64,000 bases of DNA from Candidatus Marimicrobium litorale (GCF_026262645.1 NZ_SHNO01000001.1:2728001-2792000); one strand, 5' to 3'; positions 35,444 through 47,296 are shown, counted from the stretch's first letter. The notes: generated by a model not told the origin, from the letters alone. Numbers and translations: made by a program.

Positions 35444-36600
35444 TGGCCGGTATGGAATCTGCCAAGCTGAACCAGTCTATCGGTATCGTCACGCCGCAGG
35501 TTGCGCGCTTTGATGAGCCCCTGGCACTGACCTGTGGCCGCGAGCTCCCCGCCTATGAACTCATTTACGAAACCTACGGCGCGCTCAACAAGGCTCACAG
35601 CAATGCGGTGCTGGTCTGCCATGCCCTGAGCGGAAACCACCACGCGGCCGGCTTTCACAGTACTGAGGATCGCAAGCCGGGTTGGTGGGATGAGTGCATA
35701 GGCCCCGGTAAACCCATAGACACCAATCGCTTTTTCGTGGTCAGCCTGAACAACCTTGGCGGCTGCCACGGTTCCACCGGACCCAGCTCAACCAATCCGG
35801 AAACCGGCAAACCATGGGGGTCCAACTTCCCCCCAATGCGCGCACGCGACTGGGTGCACAGCCAGGCCCGACTGGCTCAGCGCCTGGAGATCGATTGCTG
35901 GGCAGCTGTTATCGGAGGCAGTCTGGGCGGCATGCAGGCCATGCGCTGGTCCCTTGAATTTCCGGATCGCATCAAGCACTGCATCGTCATTGCTGCGGCG
36001 CTTAAATTGAGCGCTCAGAACCTCGCATTTAATGAAGTAGCCCGCCAGGCTATCGAGTCTGACCCCGAATTTTTCTCCGGCAGCTATCAGGATCATGCAA
36101 AAGTTCCGAGTAGGGGCCTCGCCCTGGCGCGGATGATCGGTCATATTACCTACTTGTCAGACGACGCCATGGCCAACAAGTTTGGCCGTGACCTGCGCTC
36201 GGGTAGTCTCATCCCGGGCGAGGAAACGACGCCCGAGTTTCAGGTACAGAGCTACCTGCGCCATCAAGGCAGCCGCTTTTCCGGCTCCTTCGACGCCAAC
36301 ACCTATATCCTCATGACACGGGCGCTGGATTATTTCGACCTTGCGCTGGAACATGGCAACGATCCAGTGGCAGCCTTCCGGCAGGCCAAGTGTAGCTTTC
36401 TTGTTATGTCGTTCTCCACCGACTGGCGGTTTTCGCCAGAGCGTTCTCGAGAAATCGTCAATGCATTGGTCGAGGCTGGCAGACCCGTGAGCTATACCGA
36501 AATCGACGCAAATGAGGGTCACGACGCTTTCCTGCTCCCGATTCCTCGCTACATGGATATCTTCAGTGCCTATATGCGGCGAGTGGGGGAACAGGACTGA
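35443..36600 (+). CDS. metX: homoserine O-acyltransferase MetX
   Basis: 385-residue alpha/beta-hydrolase-fold acyltransferase activating homoserine for methionine synthesis. [15 protein letters not shown] (oxyanion), [15 protein letters not shown], nucleophile Ser in [15 protein letters not shown], Asp in [10 protein letters not shown] and His in NEGHDAFLL. Acyl donor is uncertain: many gammaproteobacterial MetX proteins use succinyl-CoA, so it may be functionally MetA. The GTG at 35443 overlaps the yggT stop (TAGTG); an ATG at 35452 is the alternative. metW follows with a one-base overlap. Confidence 0.93.
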   Translation: MAGMESAKLNQSIGIVTPQVARFDEPLALTCGRELPAYELIYETYGALNKAHSNAVLVCHALSGNHHAAGFHSTEDRKPGWWDECIGPGKPIDTNRFFVVSLNNLGGCHGSTGPSSTNPETGKPWGSNFPPMRARDWVHSQARLAQRLEIDCWAAVIGGSLGGMQAMRWSLEFPDRIKHCIVIAAALKLSAQNLAFNEVARQAIESDPEFFSGSYQDHAKVPSRGLALARMIGHITYLSDDAMANKFGRDLRSGSLIPGEETTPEFQVQSYLRHQGSRFSGSFDANTYILMTRALDYFDLALEHGNDPVAAFRQAKCSFLVMSFSTDWRFSPERSREIVNALVEAGRPVSYTEIDANEGHDAFLLPIPRYMDIFSAYMRRVGEQD

Positions 36601-37190
36601 TGCGCACAGACCTCACTCATATACAGCGGTGGATCGCCTCCGGCTCGAGGGTGCTCGACCTGGGCTGCGGCGATGGCGAGTTTCTCAAAAACCTGAGAGC
36701 CCAGCGACAGGTGCGTGGCACCGGTCTAGAAATTGACCAATCGTATATTACTGCCGCCATCGCCAAAGGTATCGATGTCGTGGAGCAGGATATGGATGGG
36801 GGTCTGCACAACTTCCCCGACCAGAGTTACGACACCGTGGTGTTGGCACTGGCTCTGCAAGCTGTCAGGCACCCCGACCAGGTTCTCGCAGAAATGTTGC
36901 GGATCGGACGCGAGGGCATTGTGACCTTCCCAAACTTTGGCCACTGGCGGTCCCGCCTTATGCTCGGATTAAATGGCCGCATGCCAGTATCGAGCTTTAT
37001 GCCCCACACCTGGTACAACACGCCTAACATTCACTACTGTACCGTGAAAGATTTCGAAGCCCTTTGCCAACAAAAAGGCATTCGCATACTGGAGCGTGAC
37101 GTTGTCGGTAACACCAATCGAACCCCGATGCTCTCTAATCGGTGGCCCAATTTGTTCGCGACCACCGCAATTTATCGAATTACGCTGTGA
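36600..37190 (+). CDS. metW: methionine biosynthesis protein MetW
   Basis: 196-residue class I methyltransferase-fold protein with SAM motif VLDLGCGDGEFLKNL, VEQDMDGGLHNFPDQSYDTV and VTFPNFGHWRSRLML. MetW accompanies MetX in proteobacteria that use O-acylhomoserine and is reported to be needed for full MetX activity. Its ATG overlaps the metX stop (TGATG), so translation is coupled. No methyl acceptor is established. Confidence 0.95.
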   Translation: MRTDLTHIQRWIASGSRVLDLGCGDGEFLKNLRAQRQVRGTGLEIDQSYITAAIAKGIDVVEQDMDGGLHNFPDQSYDTVVLALALQAVRHPDQVLAEMLRIGREGIVTFPNFGHWRSRLMLGLNGRMPVSSFMPHTWYNTPNIHYCTVKDFEALCQQKGIRILERDVVGNTNRTPMLSNRWPNLFATTAIYRITL

Positions 37191-37197
37191 GGAGCAC

Positions 37198-37638
37198 ATG
37201 ATGTCGATTATTCGCACTGCATTAATCAGCCTGCTGGTACTGTCAGCCCCGGCGCTCGGTCAGCAATCAGAAAAGTTTGGCGACTTCGAGCTCCACTACA
37301 GCGTAGTCAACACCACATTCCTCAGTCCGGAGATCGCTAAGCTTTATGGCATTACGCGCGGAAAGCAGCGTGCGATTCTCAACCTGGCTCTGCGCAAGCC
37401 CAGCGCGGGAACTCTTGGCACCGGGCAGGCCATGCAACTGCGTGCCGAGGTTCGCGACCTGATGCAGACACAGCAGGCACTGGAGTTCAAAGAGATACGT
37501 GAGGGCGATGCGATTTACTATATCGCGGAATTTCGCTTCATTAACGAGGAATGGCGCTTCTTCGATCTGAATTTCCGACCCGCGGGCACAGACAAGACCT
37601 ACAGCTTTGACTTCAAATGGCAACTCTATGTCGAGTGA
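37198..37638 (+). CDS. DUF4426 secreted/periplasmic protein
   Basis: 146 residues with a Sec signal peptide (MMSIIRTALISLLVLSAPALGQ, cleavage likely after ALG), then a beta-rich domain with FGDFELHYSVVNTTFLSPEIAKLYGITR and a conserved C-terminus SFDFKWQLYVE. The family DUF4426 is found between metW and rdgB in Pseudomonas too; function unknown. GAGGAGCAC fixes the start at 37198. Overlaps rdgB by 11 bp. Confidence 0.88.
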   Translation: MMSIIRTALISLLVLSAPALGQQSEKFGDFELHYSVVNTTFLSPEIAKLYGITRGKQRAILNLALRKPSAGTLGTGQAMQLRAEVRDLMQTQQALEFKEIREGDAIYYIAEFRFINEEWRFFDLNFRPAGTDKTYSFDFKWQLYVE

Positions 37639-38242
37639 CGGTGCACGCGCTTCGGCAGACACTGTTGTTCTGGCCAGCGGTAATGCGGGCAAGCTCCGTG
37701 AGTTTGAAGACATCCTCAAGCCCCTCGGTCTCGCCCTGCAGCCACAGGCGAAGTTTGATGTTCCCGATGTTGAGGAAAATGGTCTGAGCTTCGTCGAGAA
37801 TGCATTGATCAAAGCGCGGGCAGCAAGTCAGCACAGCGGACTACCAACGATTGCGGATGATTCCGGGCTTGAGGTAGACATCCTCAAGGGTGCCCCGGGC
37901 ATTCACTCCGCACGCTTTTCAGGTAAGGGTGACGAGGCCAACAACGCCCTGCTGCTGGAGCGACTTGACGGCGTTCCAGACTCAAAGCGCAGCGCCCGGT
38001 TCCAGTGTGTCGTAGTCTATCTGCGACATGAACTGGATCCAACGCCCTTGATTTGTCAGGGTACCTGGGAAGGTTTTATCCGGCTGAGGCCTTCCGGTGC
38101 TAACGGTTTTGGTTATGACCCGTTATTCCAGGTGCCGACACATAACTGCAGTTCAGCCGAGCTGACCAGGGAAGTAAAAAATCGTATCAGCCACCGGGCG
38201 CAAGCCAGTGCGCTCCTCTCTGAAGCACTCCGCAGGTCCTGA
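37628..38242 (+). CDS. rdgB: ITP/XTP/dITP pyrophosphatase RdgB
   Basis: 204-residue house-cleaning nucleotidase hydrolysing non-canonical purine NTPs to monophosphates. VVLASGNAGKLREFEDIL, SFVENALIKARAAS, IADDSGLEVDILKGAPG and the C-terminal FGYDPLFQVP, then KNRISHRAQA. The ATG at 37628 lies inside the end of the DUF4426 gene and the next gene starts at the rdgB stop, so the run is translationally coupled. Confidence 0.96.
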   Translation: MSSDGARASADTVVLASGNAGKLREFEDILKPLGLALQPQAKFDVPDVEENGLSFVENALIKARAASQHSGLPTIADDSGLEVDILKGAPGIHSARFSGKGDEANNALLLERLDGVPDSKRSARFQCVVVYLRHELDPTPLICQGTWEGFIRLRPSGANGFGYDPLFQVPTHNCSSAELTREVKNRISHRAQASALLSEALRRS

Positions 38243-39375
38243 TGCCGGTGCCACCGCTGGGCCTTTACATCCACCTGCCCTGGTGCGAGCGCAAATGCCC
38301 CTACTGTGACTTCAATTCTCACGAACTCTCGGAACGACCCGAGAGGGCGTATGTCGATACTCTGTTGCGGGATCTGGACAATGACCTTTCCCTCGCCAAA
38401 GACCGGATCGTAGATACGGTGTTCATTGGTGGAGGAACACCCAGCCTGTTTCAGGTGTCGGCTATCGATACCCTGTTGCGCGGCATTAAAAACAGCGTAA
38501 CCCTCTCCGTCGATGCAGAGATAACCCTGGAGGCAAACCCTGGTAGCGCAGAGGCCGACAAATTTATCGGCCTGAAAGAAGCGGGAATCAACCGGCTGTC
38601 CATAGGAGTACAGAGCTTTGCAGACGCGCAGTTAAACGCTCTCGGCCGGGTTCACGACCGGGAGCAAGCGCTCCGGGCCATTGCGCTCGCGAGGCAGGCC
38701 GGCTTCGATAATTTCAACCTTGATCTCATGCACGGTCTGCCGGGACAATCTCTGCAGGGCGCGACCGAGGACTTGAAACAGGCGATTAGCACGGGTGCGC
38801 CCCACATTTCCTGGTACCAATTGACTATCGAACCCAACACGATTTTCTACAAGCAGACACCGCGGTTGCCGACCGAAGACTCGCTGGCGAGCATTCAGCA
38901 GGCAGGGGAACAGCGGCTGAACAGAGAAAACTATGCGCAGTATGAAGTCTCGGCTTACAGCAAAGAAGGCTTCCAGTGTCGCCATAACCGCAACTACTGG
39001 ACCTTCGGTGATTATCTCGGTATCGGCGCTGGTGCTCACGGCAAAGTCACATCATCTGACGGACGCATCGTGCGCCGCGCGAAGCGCCGCCAGCCTGCAG
39101 ACTATATGGCCGCAATCGACGCTGCGTTTGTCTCAAGCACCCGCGTGTTAAATAACAGTGAAGTCATTGGGGAGTTCATGTTGAATGCACTGCGCCTGAA
39201 CGAGGGTTTTTCTCTGTCACTGTTCGCGGACCGGACCGGACTGGACTGCGCCACGGTGGAGCCTCGTATTGCCTCGTTATGTGAGCGTGGTTTGCTCTTG
39301 CAGCAAGGTGCTCACGTGGCGACGACAGAGCTGGGACGACGCTTCCTTGATACTGTTGTGGCAGAGTTTTTCTAG
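38242..39375 (+). CDS. hemW: heme chaperone / radical SAM protein HemW
   Basis: 377-residue radical SAM protein. The iron-sulfur motif is LPWCERKCPYCDFNSHE (CxxxCxxC); then FIGGGTPSLFQ, LEANPGS, RLSIGVQSFADAQL, and FNLDLMHGLPGQS. The C-terminal HemW domain (FMLNALRLNEGFSL) follows. HemW was long annotated as oxygen-independent coproporphyrinogen oxidase but acts as a heme-binding chaperone; the rdgB-hemW order is typical. Its ATG overlaps the rdgB stop. Last gene of a seven-gene run that began at proC. Confidence 0.95.
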   Translation: MPVPPLGLYIHLPWCERKCPYCDFNSHELSERPERAYVDTLLRDLDNDLSLAKDRIVDTVFIGGGTPSLFQVSAIDTLLRGIKNSVTLSVDAEITLEANPGSAEADKFIGLKEAGINRLSIGVQSFADAQLNALGRVHDREQALRAIALARQAGFDNFNLDLMHGLPGQSLQGATEDLKQAISTGAPHISWYQLTIEPNTIFYKQTPRLPTEDSLASIQQAGEQRLNRENYAQYEVSAYSKEGFQCRHNRNYWTFGDYLGIGAGAHGKVTSSDGRIVRRAKRRQPADYMAAIDAAFVSSTRVLNNSEVIGEFMLNALRLNEGFSLSLFADRTGLDCATVEPRIASLCERGLLLQQGAHVATTELGRRFLDTVVAEFF

Positions 39376-39396
39376 ATTCGCAGCACGTCGCAGGCA

Positions 39397-40083
39397 TCAC
39401 GTGCGGATAAACAGCAAATCCCAGACGCCATGGCCGAGACGTTCTCCGCGTTTTTCGAACTTGGTTAAGGGTCGGTCGTCGGGCCGCGGCGAGAAGCAGC
39501 CCGCACCAAATGAATTGGTAAGGGACGTCTCGGCGCCTAGTACGTTCATCATTTGCTCTGCGTAGTTCTCCCAGTCCGTGGCGATGTGCAGAGTCCCACC
39601 TTTTTTAAGCTTTTTCACCAACAGGCTGACAAATGGCGCCTGCACCAGGCGACGCTTTTGATGCCGTTTTTTGTGCCAGGGATCGGGGAAAAATATTTGC
39701 ACGGTGTCGAGAGACGCATCCGCAATACAGTCGCGCAGAATTTCTACCGCATCGTGGCAATAGACCCGGACATTGTCCGCACCGGTATTTTCCAGACCGT
39801 GAAATAGCTTACCGATACCAGGCCGGTGTACCTCTATGCCAATAAAATTGGTCTCTGGCCGCGCCTCTGCCATTTCCACCAGGGAGTGGCCCATACCAAA
39901 GCCGATCTCAAGTACCCTGTGCCCGGGCCGACCGAAGGCCGCGTCAATATCCAACGAGCCCTCATCGTACTCCAAACCCCACCGTGGCCAGTTGTCCTCC
40001 AGAGCACGCTTTTGCACAGGCGTCATACGCCCCACTCGCAGCACGTAACTGCGAATGCCTCGCTTTTTTACAGGGTCTTGCAA
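39397..40083 (-). CDS. trmB: tRNA (guanine-N7-)-methyltransferase TrmB
   Basis: 228 residues. Methylates G46 of tRNA. SAM site VLEIGFGMGHSLVEMAEARP, catalytic/recognition motif IFFPDPWHKKRHQKRR, LHIATDWENYAEQMM and C-terminal TKFEKRGERLGHGVWDLLF. The N-terminal IRSYVLRVGRMTPVQKRAL is conserved, so the gene must begin upstream of the first ATG; the only start codon after the preceding in-frame stop is TTG at 40083. 18 bp after the DUF423 gene, and converges with hemW 21 bp away. Confidence 0.95.
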   Translation of the reverse strand: MQDPVKKRGIRSYVLRVGRMTPVQKRALEDNWPRWGLEYDEGSLDIDAAFGRPGHRVLEIGFGMGHSLVEMAEARPETNFIGIEVHRPGIGKLFHGLENTGADNVRVYCHDAVEILRDCIADASLDTVQIFFPDPWHKKRHQKRRLVQAPFVSLLVKKLKKGGTLHIATDWENYAEQMMNVLGAETSLTNSFGAGCFSPRPDDRPLTKFEKRGERLGHGVWDLLFIRT

Positions 40084-40101
40084 CGTATCTACACCGGCCG
40101 G

Positions 40102-40479
40102 TCAGACCAGCAACTTCCAGCCGGTTGCCGCCAGACAGGCCCAGCCAGCGATGAATGCCAATCCTCCTACGGGGGTAATGGCTCCCAGCCAGCGGACACC
40201 GGTGACACTCAACAGATAGAGGCTACCTGAAAAAATCAGTATGCCGATAACAAACAGCCAACCACTGCTTTTCAGCATCACAGTCTGGGGCTGGCTGAGT
40301 GCAATTACACCCACTGCCAGCAAGGCCAGGCTGTGATTGAAGTGGTACTGGGCAGCCGTCTCGAAAACACCCAAGGCATACTCATCGAGCCTGCTTTTCA
40401 GCGCATGGGCGCCGAATGCACCCAGCATCACCGCAAGCATGCCACTCAGTGAACCCAGGGTAATGAATAATTTCGCCAT
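40102..40479 (-). CDS. DUF423 (YgdD-like) membrane protein
   Basis: 125-residue inner-membrane protein with about four hydrophobic helices. The DUF423 hallmark at the N-terminus, LSGMLAVMLGAFGAHALKSRLD, and YHFNHSLALLAVGVIAL are present, followed by IFSGSLYLLSVTGVRWLGAITPVGGLAFIAGW. Function unknown across the family. It is followed in the same frame, after its TGA, by trmB. Confidence 0.92.
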   Translation of the reverse strand: MAKLFITLGSLSGMLAVMLGAFGAHALKSRLDEYALGVFETAAQYHFNHSLALLAVGVIALSQPQTVMLKSSGWLFVIGILIFSGSLYLLSVTGVRWLGAITPVGGLAFIAGWACLAATGWKLLV

Positions 40480-40531
40480 TGTTGAAGTGTAACCGAGAGG
40501 CGGCCAGGCCGCCTACTAGAGGATGATATTT

Positions 40532-41389
40532 TCAGGCAGAAAAACTGACCCGAATTTGCTTCATTGCCGCCTGTTCAAGCTGCCGAATGCGTTCGGCGGA
40601 TACGCCGTACTGATCGGCGAGGTCGTGGAGCGTCGATTTTTTCTCCGACAACCAGCGCTGGGCCAGAATATCCCGGCTGCGCTCATCAAGCTCGCCCAGC
40701 GCACTATGCAGTAGGGCTTCATTGCTGTCCTGCCAATCACTGGATTCAAGAATATCGGAGGGGTCAGAGCTCTGATCTTCCAGAAAATACTGCGGTGCCT
40801 GCCAGGCACTGTCGTCTTCTCCATCTACTGGCTGATCGTATCCGAGATCCCTGCTACTCAAACGGCCCTCCATGCGCTGCACTTCACGGACATCAACGCC
40901 GAGGTCGTCTGCGATGGATTGGGCTTCATCTGCACTGAGCCAGGAGAGCGACTTCTTGGCGCTGCGCAAATTGAAAAACAATTTACGCTGGGCTTTGGTC
41001 GTAGCAACTTTGACGATCCGCCAGTTACGCAGGATGAACTCGTGCATCTCTGCCTTGATCCAGTGAACCGCAAAGGAAACAAGACGCACGCCCTTCTCAG
41101 GGTTATAGCGTTTCACCGCCTTCATCAGGCCGACGTTACCTTCCTGTATGAGGTCTGCCTCAGCGAGGCCATAACCTGAGTAGCTGCGCGCAATATGCAC
41201 AACGAACCGCAGATGCGACATAACCAGCTCCCTTGCTGCCTGCAGCTCGCCATTGTAAAACAGGCCTTCGGCGAGCTCGCGCTCGCGCGCCACGGACAGG
41301 ATCGGAATACTGCTAACGGCCTGAACATAGGCAGGCAGATTAGCACCGGGCACCATCTGGTCGATAGGTTGTAGGCTGTTGGTCATCAT
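40532..41389 (-). CDS. rpoH: heat-shock sigma factor RpoH (sigma-32)
   Basis: 285 residues. Directs transcription of heat-shock genes. Region 2 (LVMSHLRFVVHIARSYSGYG, DLIQEGNVGLMKAVKRYNP, FAVHWIKAEMHEFILRNWR) is followed by the diagnostic RpoH box QRKLFFNLR at residues 134-142, then region 4 (LSEKKSTLHDLADQYGVSAERIRQLE). Starts at 41389 or at the adjacent ATG 41386; GAGAGGGGGC is the SD. Downstream of ftsY-ftsE-ftsX on the same strand as usual. Unusually, its leader holds a perfect CIRCE operator 26 bp ahead of the start. Confidence 0.97.
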   Translation of the reverse strand: MMTNSLQPIDQMVPGANLPAYVQAVSSIPILSVARERELAEGLFYNGELQAARELVMSHLRFVVHIARSYSGYGLAEADLIQEGNVGLMKAVKRYNPEKGVRLVSFAVHWIKAEMHEFILRNWRIVKVATTKAQRKLFFNLRSAKKSLSWLSADEAQSIADDLGVDVREVQRMEGRLSSRDLGYDQPVDGEDDSAWQAPQYFLEDQSSDPSDILESSDWQDSNEALLHSALGELDERSRDILAQRWLSEKKSTLHDLADQYGVSAERIRQLEQAAMKQIRVSFSA

Positions 41390-41415
41390 GCCCCCTCTCT
41401 TGGACGTCTCTCATT

Positions 41416-41442
41416 TTAGCACTCAATCTCTTAGAGTGCTAA
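41416..41442 (-). promoter_or_regulatory. CIRCE element (HrcA operator) upstream of rpoH
   Basis: TTAGCACTC-N9-GAGTGCTAA, all 18 arm bases matching the CIRCE consensus. The element ends 26 bp before the rpoH ATG, the typical place in the leader or around the start site. CIRCE is bound by the repressor HrcA, which is inactivated on heat stress. No hrcA, dnaK or groE gene lies in this window. Implies that rpoH itself is HrcA-controlled. Confidence 0.9.
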
Positions 41443-41457
41443 CGGGCGGAAAGTTCC
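41431..41457 (-). promoter_or_regulatory. possible sigma-E-type promoter for rpoH
   Basis: On the minus strand GGAACTT (41457-41451), 15-bp spacer, TCTAA (41435-41431). It resembles RpoE/AlgU promoters, and E. coli rpoH has such a promoter, but the spacing is about one base short of the usual. The -10 would lie inside the CIRCE element, so HrcA could block it. Confidence 0.35.
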
Positions 41458-41515
41458 CTGCGCAAAGATTAATCAGAACGCCTTTTTATATGCTTTTGGG
41501 TTATAAAGCGGTTGG

Positions 41516-42496
41516 CTAGCGCGGTTCTATGCGGGCGATATGGCGCGATACTGCTACCCAAGCCCCCGCCAAACCGAGGCATCCACCAATGATCACCAGG
41601 TTAAGAATGCCCATCACGCCAAGGCCAGCAAGCCTGAAGCCGCTCTCGTAGAGCAACACAAGTGCGCCAATTGGCCCCTCAAGAAACCATAGGCCACAGG
41701 ATACCAGCAGGCCAGCCAGCAAACCGCCGCCCACGCCGTACCAGAGACCGGTATACAGGAACGGACGCCGCACAAAGCCATTACTGCCCCCTACCAACTT
41801 CACGACGACAATTTCGTCGCGGCGGCTCTCGATCGCAAGGCGAATGGTGTTGCCGAGGATAAGCAGTACGCCGATGATCAGCATACCGCCAATCGCGATC
41901 ACCAGCCGTCGACTCAGCTCCATCACACTGGCCAGCCGTTGCAACCAGACCATGTCCAACACCGCCTCTGCCACTCCCTCATGCTGTTGCAGCTGCGCAT
42001 GAAGATCCGTCATTTGGTCGTCACCGGATGCAACTGGCGTTACCAGTATCAGGTGCGGCAGGGGGTTTTCCTCCAGGCTGGACAGGACGTCGGCAAACCC
42101 GGAGAGACTGCGGAACTCATCCAACGCCTCATCTCGCGCAATCAACCGCGTCTCTCTGACCTGCTCCCAGCTCGCCAGCTCGACCTGCAATTGCCGCGCC
42201 TCCTCCTCATTTATCTGCATCTCCAGAAATACAGAAATACTGGCGGGGCTCTCCCAACTGGCCCTTAACTGGTTGACATTATCCAGCGCGATATTCAGAC
42301 CCACGGGCAATGCCAGTGCAATGCCAATCACCAACCAGGTGAGCAGGCTCGCGCCGGGCTGGCCCAGCACGCGCGACAAGCTATCCGCCGCCGACAATCG
42401 ATGGTGTTGTAACCACGCATTGTATTGATCACGCAGGCGGGCCTGGCTGTGACTCGCTCCCCCTCGACGGGAAGGACTTTCGCGGCGTTCGCTCAC
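41516..42496 (-). CDS. ftsX: cell division protein FtsX
   Basis: 326-residue membrane partner of FtsE. Cytoplasmic N-terminal tail rich in Ser/Arg, first helix LLTWLVIGIALALPVGLNIAL, periplasmic domain (about 75-190, ISVFLEMQINEEEARQLQVEL), then three helices including LVIAIGGMLIIGVLLILGNTIRLAIESRR and the C-terminal LVIIGGCLGLAGAWVAV. FtsEX couples septal peptidoglycan hydrolysis to division. Starts 4 bp inside the end of ftsE. Confidence 0.96.
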   Translation of the reverse strand: MSERRESPSRRGGASHSQARLRDQYNAWLQHHRLSAADSLSRVLGQPGASLLTWLVIGIALALPVGLNIALDNVNQLRASWESPASISVFLEMQINEEEARQLQVELASWEQVRETRLIARDEALDEFRSLSGFADVLSSLEENPLPHLILVTPVASGDDQMTDLHAQLQQHEGVAEAVLDMVWLQRLASVMELSRRLVIAIGGMLIIGVLLILGNTIRLAIESRRDEIVVVKLVGGSNGFVRRPFLYTGLWYGVGGGLLAGLLVSCGLWFLEGPIGALVLLYESGFRLAGLGVMGILNLVIIGGCLGLAGAWVAVSRHIARIEPR

Positions 42497-43154
42497 AGCG
42501 CACCCCCAGTGACGAGGCCACCATCACGCAGGGTGAGGAGACGGTGTTGCATGCGGGAAATCAGAACCAGATCATGGCTGGCAATCAAGACCGTGACACC
42601 GACCTGATTGAATTGCTCAAACAGGTTCATGATCTCCGCGGAGAGCTCCGGGTCGAGGTTGCCCGTGGGCTCGTCGGCCAGAAGGATTTTTGGTTTGCCC
42701 ACCACCGCTCGCGCAATCCCAACGCGCTGCTGCTCACCACCAGACAGGGTAACGGGCATAGCCTGCTCGCGCTTGAGCAACCCGACCTTATCGAGGGCGG
42801 CTCTCACCCGCCGCCCAACTTCGCGGTAGTCATAGCCTGCTATGACCAGCGGCAGTGCCACATTATCGAAAACTGACCGATCGTGTAGCAGCCGATGATT
42901 CTGAAATACGACGCCGATATTCCGCCGGTGTCTTGGTATGCCGCGGCGGCGCACCTCTCTCAGGTTTTGATCGTCAACCACTACCTGGCCCCGGGTGGGG
43001 CGGTCCATCAACATAATGAGCCGCAGCAGCGTACTTTTGCCCGCACCGGAGTGGCCGGTGAGAAAGACCAATTCGTCCCGGGTTATTTCAAAGCTGACCT
43101 CCCGAAGCGCGTCGTGGCCCTCCCCAAAGCGCTTACTGACCCGGTCGAAGGTGA

Positions 43155-43158
<4 letters not shown>
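42493..43158 (-). CDS. ftsE: cell division ATP-binding protein FtsE
   Basis: 221-residue ABC ATPase. Walker [19 protein letters not shown]-loop [18 protein letters not shown], signature [16 protein letters not shown], Walker [17 protein letters not shown] and His switch IASHDL. Works with FtsX at the divisome. Overlaps ftsY by 4 bp upstream and ftsX by 4 bp downstream, so ftsY-ftsE-ftsX are translationally coupled. Confidence 0.97.
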
Positions 43159-44591
<1,433 letters not shown>

Positions 44592-44762
44592 GACGTCACT
44601 CCTCACAATCAATCAATCTCAATCGCCCGGGCACTATTGCGGGTTGAGCCAACAGGGCATTCGGTTCGTGCTTACAACAAGCCGTCAGGGTCGTGGTAAA
44701 ATGGACGCCCTCACGAGCGCCGGGAAGGTGCCTATCTTACCACCCTTGGATATCGCGAACAC

Positions 44763-45928
<1,166 letters not shown>

Positions 45929-45936
45929 TGCACGCC

Positions 45937-46335
45937 TCAGGAGTCAGTCTGCGCAGCGGATTCCAAATCGGCTTTTTCGGCGGCACGCCTTTCTTCGCGA
46001 CGCTTGATCGCCTCGCTGTCGTTGTTGGTATAGCCGGGCTGTCGACAACCAAGGCAGCGCATAAACGTGGTTTCCGCCGGCCCGGCAACAAGGGTATCGG
46101 CCGCTTCGCCAGCATGCCCTGCCAGCAGCGTGAATGGCAAGCTGACCAGAAACACCGCTGCTCCGCCCACGGTAAGCACCAAGCCTATAGGCCTCGCCAC
46201 AAGCAGGTCACCCACCATTGCCCATTCACTCGGGCTTTCGTCCACAGCCTGCTGCGCCCACAATATCTGCGGCATCGCCAGACAACTGATTAGCAGGGCG
46301 GCCGTAGCCCGACGTGTAGCTGATTTTATTTTCAT
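45937..46335 (-). CDS. small exported membrane protein, unknown function
   Basis: 132 residues (a GTG at 46338 would add one). Sec-type N-terminal signal (MKIKSATRRATAALLISCLAM, cleavage likely after ILWAQ), then a short segment with the motif LLVARPIGLVLTVGGAAVFLVSLPFTLLAG that forms one hydrophobic helix, a Cys pair (MRCLGCRQPGY) and a charged tail. Proteins with ARP-G-V/F-LPFT are found in Pseudomonas and relatives as uncharacterised small envelope proteins. Converges with coaD 8 bp away; 56 bp after mutM. Confidence 0.75.
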   Translation of the reverse strand: MKIKSATRRATAALLISCLAMPQILWAQQAVDESPSEWAMVGDLLVARPIGLVLTVGGAAVFLVSLPFTLLAGHAGEAADTLVAGPAETTFMRCLGCRQPGYTNNDSEAIKRREERRAAEKADLESAAQTDS

Positions 46336-46391
46336 CACTATTGCCCCCGGTGGTTCCCAATCCCCTTTCTTATCCCCCTAGTTTAGCCTGT

Positions 46392-47204
46392 TCAGCGCTG
46401 GCAGGTCACGCAGTAGACGCTGGAGCGCTGACCCAGCCGAGTCTCGCGGAGCGTGTGGCCACACTGTTTACAGGCCTCTCCTTTTCGGCCGTAAACGAAC
46501 AGCTTTTGGGCGAAGTATCCCGGCTTACCATCACCGCCCACAAAATCTCTTAGGGTAGTTCCGCCGCTGCTTATGGCGGTAGTGAGTACTTGCTTTATCT
46601 GGCTCGCCAGGTCGTCGTAGCGAGCACGGGATATGCGCCCGGATGCGCGATCCGGTCGGATTCCAGCGAGAAAAAGCGCCTCGTTAGCGTAAATATTACC
46701 AACACCAACAACGACTTTCGCGTCCATTATAAAGTTCTTTATAGGTCCTTTACGGCCTCGGGAGCAGCCATAAAGATACTTTCCGTCAAAATTCGCAGAC
46801 AGTGGTTCGGGGCCCAGCTTACCCAGCAACGGGTGTAATTCTCCCCTCTCCAGCCAGAGACAGCAGCCAAAGCGACGCGGATCGTGATAGCGCAGGCACA
46901 AACCATTTTGCAACAGGATATCTATGTGGTCATGGCGGCGCGGCGGCTCGCCTTGAGGCACCAACCGGAGCGAGCCTGACATGCCAAGATGGACCAGCAG
47001 AGTGCCTGCACTGGTCCGGAACAACAGATATTTGGCCCGCCGCTCAACGCTCTGGAACACCTGTCCAACAAGCAGCGCTGGAAGCTGATCCGGCACCGGC
47101 CAGCGCAGGCGATGATCGCGCACCTCCACGGCGGTCACCCGCTGACCTTCACAGTGGGGCGACACCCCTCGGCGGGTCGTTTCAACTTCTGGCAATTCAG
47201 GCAT
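46392..47204 (-). CDS. mutM: formamidopyrimidine-DNA glycosylase (MutM/Fpg)
   Basis: 270-residue bifunctional glycosylase/AP lyase removing 8-oxoguanine. Catalytic N-terminus [14 protein letters not shown] (Pro2 nucleophile, Glu3); Lys in RRAKYLLF; H2TH segment [21 protein letters not shown]-terminal zinc finger CKQCG...YCVTCQR (C-x2-C...C-x2-C). The frame extends to 47240 but Pro2 demands the ATG at 47204. Downstream of the rpmB-rpmG terminator. Confidence 0.97.
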   Translation of the reverse strand: MPELPEVETTRRGVSPHCEGQRVTAVEVRDHRLRWPVPDQLPALLVGQVFQSVERRAKYLLFRTSAGTLLVHLGMSGSLRLVPQGEPPRRHDHIDILLQNGLCLRYHDPRRFGCCLWLERGELHPLLGKLGPEPLSANFDGKYLYGCSRGRKGPIKNFIMDAKVVVGVGNIYANEALFLAGIRPDRASGRISRARYDDLASQIKQVLTTAISSGGTTLRDFVGGDGKPGYFAQKLFVYGRKGEACKQCGHTLRETRLGQRSSVYCVTCQR

Positions 47205-47240
47205 AGTGGCGATGCACCCGTTTTTCCCCGATGCAGACAC

Positions 47241-47267
47241 AAAAAACCCCGGTGGTTGCCGGGGTTT
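47241..47267 (-). terminator. intrinsic terminator of rpmB-rpmG
   Basis: Read on the minus strand, ACCCCGG and CCGGGGT form a 7-bp stem around a 6-nt loop, directly followed by six T. It lies 30 bp after the rpmG stop and before mutM, so mutM is likely read mainly from another promoter. Confidence 0.85.
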
Positions 47268-47296
47268 CTGTGTTTACACGCTGCGGCATGGCCGGG

